This document shows, piece after piece, positions 55,589-64,000 of a stretch of 64,000 nt of DNA. The stretch's first letter is position 1; the number at the start of each line of letters is the position of its first letter. The DNA is from Butyriboletus loyo. Its lineage: Eukaryota > Basidiomycota > Agaricomycetes > Boletales > Boletaceae. The notes under the pieces are model-generated. The model was given only the letters and a program-made list of their open reading frames with translations. It did not search any database and was not told where the DNA came from. The stretch covers positions 86,617-150,616 of the forward strand of contig JBBPSI010000048.1 of assembly GCA_038093515.1 (NCBI GenBank), read 5' to 3'. A program made the translations under genes and the position numbers.

Positions 55589-57376
55589 ATGAGACTCGGT
55601 CGTTTTGCATCTCTCACATCCAAACTTCATCAAGCACGTCTATTTACGACGGATTTGAACCCGACCATGACTAGAGTTGTGCCCAATGGCGATCGTTCTA
55701 ACCTCATCCCCTTCTCGTCTCGTCTCTTCGAGGGCCGTGCCTTGGCCCAGGATGTCTGGTCCATCTTCAAGTGCGTCGCACCGTAATCACCCTCACCCCC
55801 TCCTCATCTCTCTCCCAGCGCCGCAAATCTCCCTTCTGACTGCATCAATCTTGGTCAAGGCTACATGAACTTTCCCCCTCCCTCTTGGGTCGTCGACGCT
55901 GCCGACCAGGCCCTCAGGCAGACTTTGCCCAACCACTACTCTCATCCAAAGGGGCGCATACGCCTACGTCAAGCCATCAAGAACTTTTACGAGTCTTCTT
56001 TTAACAGGTCCCTTGACGTCGAGACCGAGATTCTAGTCACCAGTGGTGCTAACGAAGGTGTCGTCCTCGGCCCAATGTCTGTCCACTGTATTAAATGCCT
56101 ACCAGGTCAATACTCTGTATTCACCGCCTTCTTGGAGCAGGGCGACGAGGTCATCATGTTCGAACCTTTCTTCGATCAATTCCTTCCTTCCGTCACCTTC
56201 AACGGCGGGAAACCCGTTTATGTTCCCTTGCATCCTGATTTGACCAGCAAAAGGCCAACCAGCAGCGACTGGAGGATAGACTTTGATGAATTGCGGTATA
56301 CCAAACCTACTTCCCTCTTTCCCTCTCACCAACCAATTCATAGCCGTGCTATCACCCCTCGGGCTAAAATGATAATCATCAATACTCCACACAACCCGGT
56401 CGGCAAGGTTTTCTCTAAGGAAGAATTGGAAAAGATTGCTGCCATCGCAGAAGAATTTAACTTGCTGGTAATGTCGGACGAGGTGGTGCGTGAATCTCAT
56501 TTGGCCCCCGTCCCAGTTGGCTGATCATTCCGCTGCAAGTACGACTGCCTTGTCTTTGACGGAAAGGAACATGTTCGCTTCGCGACTCTCCCGGGTATGT
56601 GGGACAGGACTGTCACGGTCCTCTCAGCCGGCAGTGAGCGCAAACAGAATAAATGTCTCTTGACAACCTTGATGCTCATATCTTCTCCCCCCAGAGGCGT
56701 TCGCCGCCACCGGTTGGCGCGTCGGCTGGCTGATCGGCCCAAAGTCTATCATCAAACCCACTCTCGCCGCCTGCACACGCATCGTGTTCTGCTCCAATTC
56801 TCCTTTACAAGAGGCCGCGGCATGCGGACTCGAACAAGCTCGGTCTCGTGGCTTCTTTGAAAAGCAGGTCGCGGAATACCAAGAGAGGCGTGACGTCTTA
56901 CTCTCTGCATTCGATAGAGTCGGCTTGAAGTATAGCTTGCCAGAGGGCGCGTACTTTGTTTTGGTGGTGAGGATGGTAAAAGAAAAATTTGGCGATCATT
57001 CTCTGATTTTATCGTGTCCAGGATATATCCAGAGTGACGTTCCCAGAAGGCTACCTTTTCCCAGAATCTGTGCAGGGTCGGGGAAAGGACTTCAAGTATG
57101 TAACATACCGCGCCTCCATCCATGGCTGCTCATGTCTTTGTCAGGGCCTCTTGGTTCATGGCCATGGAAATCGGTGTTTCTTCTATCCCTGTTAGCGAGG
57201 TGAGTCAAGTAACCGGTCGCGCGCCCTCTTGATTGCCGAGTTGACCATGTCAGTTCTACTGCGAGGAGCACTGTAGCATTGGCGAGAATTACGCACGCTT
57301 CTCCTTTTGCAAGGATGTAGACACGCTCAGGCAGGCTGGAGAACGGCTCCAGGCCTTGGCCAAGTACATCTCTTAG
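55589..57376 (+). CDS. BNA3: Kynurenine--oxoglutarate aminotransferase
   Basis: PLP-dependent class I aminotransferase making kynurenic acid. ATG 55589 begins a mitochondrial-type presequence (MRLGRFASLTSKLHQARLFT); a second ATG at about 55667 could give a cytosolic form. Then FEGRALAQDVWSIF, NLGQGYMNFPPPSWVVDAAD, NHYSHPKGRIRLRQAIKNFY, EILVTSGANEG, QYSVFTAFLEQGDEVIMFEP, MIIINTPHNPVGKVFSKEEL, NLLVMSDEVYDCLVF and the PLP-lysine block SAGKAFAATGWRVGWLIGP, with the Lys codon made across an intron at about 56634-56692. C terminus: VTFPEGYLFPESVQGRGKDF, ASWFMAMEIGVSSIPVSEFY, CSIGENYARFSFCKDVDTLR. Stop TAG 57374-57376. About eight exons. Convergent with the helicase gene, only 71 bp apart. Confidence 0.92.
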
Positions 57377-57447
57377 ACAAGTACTTGGAACCTTGGTTCC
57401 TGTACATTCGATCCTGTAGAGCATGGAATACTCGTGTAGCTCTAAAG

Positions 57448-60400
57448 CTAATTATGCTCGAGCCCGTCAACTATGCGAGACAATGCTTCGCCTTGGGAGG
57501 TACCAGGACGAAGGCCGTAGTAAATCGGGTTCTTCATCATCCGCTGAGCAAGGAACGTGAAGGAGAGCACATCCACCCCATCCTGTTTGCTCCGTATCGT
57601 CCCGTCCCCTCTCCTTTCTCGATACCACTTTTCCAAAACCCCCGTCTCCAGCAACCGCGATTCCAATGGCAATCCATCTTCATTCAGGAACTTGTTGAAC
57701 ATTTCCACGGCTTCCGCTGGACAGAACAGCACAAAGTGTCCAGTCCCGTTCTGTCGGACAGCGCGGCTTTGCATCTGCACGACCTCCACGACCATGTAGT
57801 CTCTCAGTTGTCGTTCAGACTTGCTAGGATCGCCTTGTATATATTGAGTGCCCATGGTCACGACAACCTCCGCGTGCACCGGAAGACTCCAGCAAGCCTC
57901 CCGAGGAGCTATCAGCAGTTTGATAATTCCCTCTGTGAAGAGCTCAAGAACCAGCTTGCGGTCTGGTTTCGAGACTCCATGATGAAACACTGCCACACCT
58001 CTTGACACGAAGTTGGCCAGCGTCGGGTCTTGAAGCCTCGCAAGGTAGTCTTCGACATAAATTGGGGAAACGGATTCTGGGAGGAACCCTCGCTCGGAGG
58101 ACGAGGCCAACCCGCATTGCGTAATCAAGTCTTGTGCTACACTTTGGCAGTGTCTACGAGTGGGGACAAATACGATACCAGAATCACGTAAATGGGTGCC
58201 CCGGATAGCTGTATAAACGGGCTTCGCGAGTGCCTTGAAAAGCGCGCCCGAGTATGGGATTGTGTATGGCTGGATGGAGCACGTCAACGGTTGTTCGCGA
58301 TCCCCGGGCAGGAAACCGTGGAGTCCCATTGGTTCCACATCTAACCACGATGCTAGGTCCGTGGGGTCAATGAGCGACCTGGTAAGACCAATACTGCGGT
58401 TTTGAAAACGTTCCGTTGCGTGTTTCGTGAGAGCAATACCAAGTTCGTAGGAGGCGTCCATTTGATCTAGGTTTTCATACAGAATAACTTTAGGATGGCT
58501 TGGAATTGGGGTTGGACCAGTGAGGCTAAAGCTTTCGAGAAGATTCGTCGCAGTAATCACCCTTATCAGTTTGCCGTTGGGTGAGCTGAACAAGTTGGTA
58601 CCGATCGAGTATTCCAGTCCAATGCCCATAACATTCGATATAAAACGCAGCTCCGACATTGTTTTCGTTGCCGCATTGCCGTTGGGAGCAACGATGAGGA
58701 CCCAAGAAGACGAGGTTGACTTGAGGAGTGTTTTCCTACAAATCGTTTATATCACTGGCCAGAAAACACCAAACTTTCATACCAGATGACTATATGTGCC
58801 AGAAAAGACTTTCCGCAACTTGCGGGTGCAGCTACCAAGATATTCAACTTTGTATTCACGAGACTCCAGAATACCTGGCTCTGGATGGCGTTGAATTCGC
58901 GAAAGTGAGAAAAGTGTTTGTCTAGCGCGGGAAGGCGTGTCAAAGAAAGAGGGAGGAAGCCCACATCCATCCGTCGTATATGGGAATGGCAAGCTGTGGG
59001 CATGGATATATCGCCCAATTGTACAGGCAGTTCACTCTCTGCTCCTAGCCACTTGTCGGAGACAAGCCGAATGGTGATTGATGGTGGTAAGGTATCTTCA
59101 GATACTGATATTACGAACTCTACGTCCAGAGCTTCTGTTGATTCCCGGAGAATGATCTGCGCCAACTGAAGTATTGTATTCCCTTCGTGATCTTCGACCC
59201 ATAACCAAAATGGCTCGGTTGATCCATGCACTTTGGGGCTCCAGTTGAAGGTGCGGGTCACTGTGACGATAACCTTCAATATGTCAGGACCAAGTGGACG
59301 CAGGGAATAAGCTAATTCAAGAGAAGGAAACTGTTTGGCTGCAGTGAGCAATGCTTGACCTTGGTATTCGTTCAGCCGGATAAGGTTTCCTAATTCGACG
59401 GCCGTCAAGGTGGCCAGCTCCGCAGGATGGTACTCCGCACGCGATTCGTCGAGACCATGTAGGATTTCCGCCTTCAAGTTGAATTGTCTTAGAGGTTCTT
59501 CATAAGGCCATATACGTTTTTCCACGGCCTTGCACATCCCCATAAGTGTACTTGTTGCATTAGCTGCTTTTTGGCTGATAGCAATTTCTAGTAGAGCTCG
59601 CACAATACGACCGCCATTCTGAGCTACGTATGCGGTGTCCGACACCAATGCGAAGTCTTGGACAGGAAGGTTGGAAATGAAACTTTGCAAAAGTATATTG
59701 ACTTTCCCCTGATTAGTGTCAGTGCCCCCCTGTGCTGCCATTAAAACATTTGAACATCTGACAAGCATATCTGCTTACCCGAACCTCGCAAGGAATGGAT
59801 TTCATCAACTGTTCCAGTTCTTTAGTTTCTGATTCTCTTGTCTGGATCTGATCAAACTGGGAAGGAACCACTACTAGTGTCGCGATCTGCACATCTGTGG
59901 AGAAATGGCATACCTCTGTGCTCTTACTGAGCATACCCAAAATATCCGCCTCAGTCATCTGTGCCCTGAATAGCATCCGAAAGATCTCGATTGATTGATG
60001 GCGAATATAGTACTTTGCAGCTATCCTTCCAATGTCTTTGATAATAAACGTTTTGGCATCGGAGTCAAAGTCTATCATGGACAGATTTGCCAGTTTGCAT
60101 GCTGATGACTCGATCAACTCTGTCCGCCGGTGAACAAGCCGAGGATCCTCGATCAACGTTTCTCGCGAGATTCCTTCCCCGGTATTAGTATTAGCCATCG
60201 TGCTCGATTCTCAGAGTTGCCCTTACCGTATTGCGTAGGATTCTTGCACATCCTGACGAAAAGATATGTGTATCCAAGCCAACGCACGCCTTCTGCGACA
60301 CTGGCCACAGTCCCGAGGGTGATCTCCGCATTCAATGCGTCCACCATGCCTAATTGGAATCTACCAATGTTGAGTATCCGGCTCGAGAATAAGGGGAACG

Positions 60401-63400
60401 CCAACTGACTGCGATTCGATCGGATTCTGAGATATTCTCATCAGGAAACTTGGTTGACAGCTGCAGTGAGAAATTTGCTCACTTGCGAAGCAACAGCATC
60501 AAGGTAGTGCTTAAGTTTGTCCACCGTCGTGCAGATATATCCTTCACCGCTGCTTTCCAACCCGGGGCGCCCAGCGCGACCGAAAACCTGCAGGACATCC
60601 AGAACAGGAAGATCTACGAATGAACCTTTCCTGCTGTCATATATTTGCGTGCCCTTGATGACAACTATGCTACTTTGTGGGTGTCATCCAGTAATTTCGA
60701 TTTAATACACACCTGCGTGCGCAGGTAGGTTGACTCCCCATGCCAGGGTGGCAGTACAACACAAAACCTTGAATAGAATCAACGAATGCCGGAACAATGA
60801 TCGATTTCCCGCACCTTGATTACTCTCTCCCGAAACATCCCTTCCATTAAGTTACGATCAGATCGCAACATCCCAGCGTGGTGGATACCGAAGCCGTGGT
60901 CAAAAAGTTGCTTCATTTCCTTGTTGTGTGACTCGCCAATGTTCCTGCGGAAGATGGCCCACCGTGGATGGTCTTGACAGCTATAGTCATCTAGCGTACC
61001 CTCTACGGTAGCAGTATCTTTGAGAGTGCGCGCTGCGTTGACGGTTTCTTTGCGTGCATGAACAAACACCATGACTTGGTGACCTTGACGAACTAGTTCC
61101 GATACCTTCTCAAACGTGACGCGGTCGATGTTTCTTTTTGATTGTTGGCTCCCAGGTTTGCCTCTGATGCCAATGAAGTGCTGCTCTAACGGAACCGGTC
61201 GGAAGGATGAGTCGAAATAGAACAGGCCGGTGTATCGAGAGACACTATATAAATCCAAGTCAAACGACGATGTATTTTACCTTTACATGCAACTGACCTC
61301 AAGAAATCAGCAACATCGATGTAATTTGGAAGAGTGGCACTCAAACCCACGATCCGGATGATGGATTGACTGGATTCTACCTGCTCAAGTTTCGAAGTCT
61401 GTTGTAGCACTCATCGACCTGCCGCTCACCTGGCGCAGGGTTCGAGCGACAATGGTCTCAATCACGGCGCCTCGTTCTTCGTTGAGGAGATGTACTTCAT
61501 CTATAATGAGAAGCTTCAGTTTCTGCAACGATTGTTCAATTTTGTCGGTTTGCTAAGACGAATGAAAGAAAGATACGTGCAGATGCGAGTTCGCCCTCGC
61601 CCGTGGGCTTCCGAGTGACCACGTCCCATTTCTCAGGCGTGGTAACAATGATCTGAGTTAGCGCAATCTCGGCCTTTGTGAGCTGCATGTCACCTATATA
61701 AGCAGATAAGTCTGTTTTGTACGGTCCAAAGCATACAATATAAGGAAGGTACTAACCGGTCAATTCTCTGACAATAATTGACAACCATTTGAGGCGTTTT
61801 CCGAGTTTCTGGACAATCTCTGAGGCCAACGCTTTCATCGGTGCTCTGCGCTCCCACCATTAAGCATATTTAGGGTGATAAAATCGTTGAAACTCACACG
61901 TATATAATTTTAAAGCCGTCGCGATTTATGGATGTTCGCAGAGGTGATCCCGGAGCAATGATAGACCTATGTTGATCCAAGACGCGCAGGATGGTCAACA
62001 TAGCGACATCGGTTTTACCCTTGTTTAGATAAGTTATTCTCTTGTAAGGTATTTGATCAATAGACCGCTTACAGCACCGGTCGGAGCTAAGGACCTCAAT
62101 TAAAGACTCGGACAATCAGACTCAAACGCTCACCGCAAACAAGCATGTTTTCGTTCGAACGGTAAGCAGTGGGATAGATAATGGATTGTATCCTATTCAG
62201 AGATGTGTATCCCTGGTGGGTTGAGTTTGAGCTGGCGTTGATTTGGATACGAGAAGTCGCCTACCGGAAATGAACCTCGAGCGAGCTCATCGAGTTCAGA
62301 GATAAGTATGAGACGTTCAGATTCTCGCGGCGGGACCGTTTTGGCAGGAGGTACAACCACTTCTTCATAATCCTGAAGAGAATATGAGTCGGACCGCGAG
62401 AAATGAGCACACAAGAGCCGACCCCATAATCATGTCTTGTAGTTCCAATCGGTAGCACATACTTGCTTCCGTACTGTGATAAAATATTTCCGCCACCAAC
62501 ATTAGACCAGGAAGTATAGATATGGGGCAAAACTTCTGGGGCTTCTTGCTGATGGATGTTAGCATCTGGCCAATAGCCTGGAGAACGAAACTCACCGCTG
62601 TTTGAGTGAATAGAGGACGAGCAGAATTTGCCTTCAACGTTTCCTGGATGCGGCGATGAGCGTCCTCCGGCGCGAAACTAACCGGGATGCCCACTGACAA
62701 GGTTCAGTGAGCAATACAACACAACAAAAAAGATATCCCTACTTGACGACTGAGAGATGGTGCCATCTGCCTCTTGTTCTTCCCCCGAGATCAAGTAATG
62801 AGGGAGCTGAAGAATACTCAATTTATGAGTAAAGCAGCATAGAAGTAAACTGCTCACTTCTTTCGCGACTGAACGGCGCGACCCTAGCAAGTCCGTCACC
62901 AATTCGATCTGATCAAAGCCCACGAGTTCAGCGACCTCGCTCGAGATCTCGTCGTCCGTGCGCGAGCTGGACAGTAGGTCTACCAGGATTTGTAGTGCAT
63001 GATGAGGGTCAGGTTTACTAGTTTGTCTGGTTATTCAGCCGCTCGAGACGCTGCTCCGGAAGAGGACACACCTGAGTACTCTTTGATAGATGACCTTGAC
63101 AACGGGTGACTCGATGTCCCGAACGAAGATATCCAGAACGGTAGGCGACAGTTCGTCAGCTGGATCGTCTTCGGGAACTTGGAACAGTCCATCTACACGT
63201 TCAAGCGTTCAACGCTTGTACGTGTAATTTTGTGTGAAATGTTTGCATACCATCGTGGCCAAACGCCTTGGGACTGATGTCTTATTAGCATCGATAGATC
63301 ACAAGCGCTCCATGTTCGTGTACCTCGTCCATTCGACAAAAGCTTGTGCATTCAAGTCAGAGCCCGTACCTCGAGAAGTAATCAGGGAGTCGAGATGTTT

Positions 63401-64000
63401 TTCGAAATCGGTCATCGCAATGAGTGTGTTGCAGAAGAGTCGAGGGTGCAGGCTCTGCATAGAGGCTACGCGTGGGATATCTCGCATCTAGCATTCGACC
63501 ATTGCCAATCAAGGAATACAATTTATACTGTGGTCTTTGAGCCAAAACACATCACTTGGTAACAGTCCAATCCAAAATATGAACTTGAAGCAGACAACAG
63601 CTTGTTGACCAAATTTACATCTTGAAAATGATCTCCTTTGATAGTTCTGGACCGAGCGCACGTATGCAACCCACGATTTCCTGACGAGTATAATAGGTTT
63701 TCCATCCTCGAGACATCTATACCGAGCAGTGGTCAGTGTAAATGCAAGCGAAACAATCGGTCCTCACAGTTGCAGGGATCAAGGTAACAGTACTATCCTG
63801 AATGGAGTAAATGGATCTGGCGTCGCCTGCTAATTCTTCTTCATCGTCGACTTCGACGACTGCAATTGCTCAGCGAATACACTCCACCAGGTCGAGATTC
63901 TCACCTTCTCCGGGATCATCCGGACCGGCTAGGGAATGATCAGGCTGAGAGAAAGTAGCATACCAATATTTATCCAACAACTCTACGCAATCCTTCAGAG
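57448..64000 (-). CDS. Slh1/ASCC3-like Ski2-family helicase, second cassette degenerate (5' partial)
   Basis: The 5' end lies beyond the window. Cassette 1 is intact: [20 protein letters not shown] (Walker A, spliced from three exons near 62.1 kb), [19 protein letters not shown] (DExH), [17 protein letters not shown] (SAT), [54 protein letters not shown] (VI). Sec63 domain 1 follows ([70 protein letters not shown]). This matches Slh1/ASCC3, which splits stalled ribosomes in the RQT complex, more than Brr2. Cassette 2 is decayed: Walker A reads [12 protein letters not shown], motif II is YENLDQMD instead of DEIH, SAT is missing, and motif VI is [13 protein letters not shown]. The protein ends soon after [14 protein letters not shown], so the second Sec63 domain is absent. 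BNA3 lies convergent 71 bp away, so no further exon fits. Confidence 0.8.

Overview
The window is nuclear DNA from a filamentous basidiomycete, most likely an agaricomycete. Nearly every gene is split by short introns of about 45-60 nt, genes are packed with gaps of roughly 70-400 bp on both strands, and the content (family 9 endoglucanase with a C-terminal membrane anchor, HERP-like ubiquitin-domain protein, CCCH/DUF7923-type proteins, FYVE-RING proteins) fits that group. Coding coordinates are outer gene spans that include introns; I joined exons by hand from splice sites and family similarity. No transposon, CRISPR array or prokaryote-like operon was seen.

Layout. 1-6.2 kb: RRP8 (5' end missing), a uracil phosphoribosyltransferase and the sulfite reductase flavoprotein MET10, the last behind two CACGTG boxes. 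6.6-13.6 kb: membrane-anchored GH9 endoglucanase, a Gfo/Idh/MocA oxidoreductase, a HERP/Usa1-like ER protein and a Utp12-domain nucleolar protein. 13.9-18.7 kb: PHO85 kinase, PKA regulatory subunit (BCY1) and a Ser/Thr-rich single-pass membrane protein interrupted by an in-frame stop. 19.5-24.2 kb: YTP1-like membrane protein, COQ2, Rho GDI. 24.5-28.6 kb: two tandem paralogues combining a coiled coil, a DUF7923-like domain and CCCH zinc fingers. 28.7-31.7 kb: CDT1 and an alpha/beta hydrolase, then tRNA-Thr(UGU).

32-43.3 kb: a second oxidoreductase, a conserved unknown gene, then a block of proteasome genes (PRE3 beta1, RPN12, PRE10 alpha7), followed by two nucleoporins of one subcomplex (NUP82, NSP1). 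43.4-51.7 kb: an MFS transporter, the spliceosomal helicase PRP5, the PI31-like proteasome regulator FUB1 and an unknown acidic-tail protein. 51.8-64 kb: an ankyrin-dysferlin-FYVE-RING protein, the kynurenine aminotransferase BNA3, and a Slh1/ASCC3-like Ski2-family helicase running off the right edge. Its second helicase cassette is degenerate and its second Sec63 domain is absent.

Functionally the window is mostly housekeeping, but related genes sit together: proteasome (four genes), nuclear pore (two neighbours), ribosome biogenesis (RRP8, Utp12 protein), nutrient signalling (PHO85, BCY1). The least described parts are the CCCH/DUF7923 pair, which may be a fungal analogue of PIN-like plus CCCH RNA-decay factors, the degenerate helicase, the FG-less NSP1 and the ankyrin-dysferlin-FYVE-RING protein.
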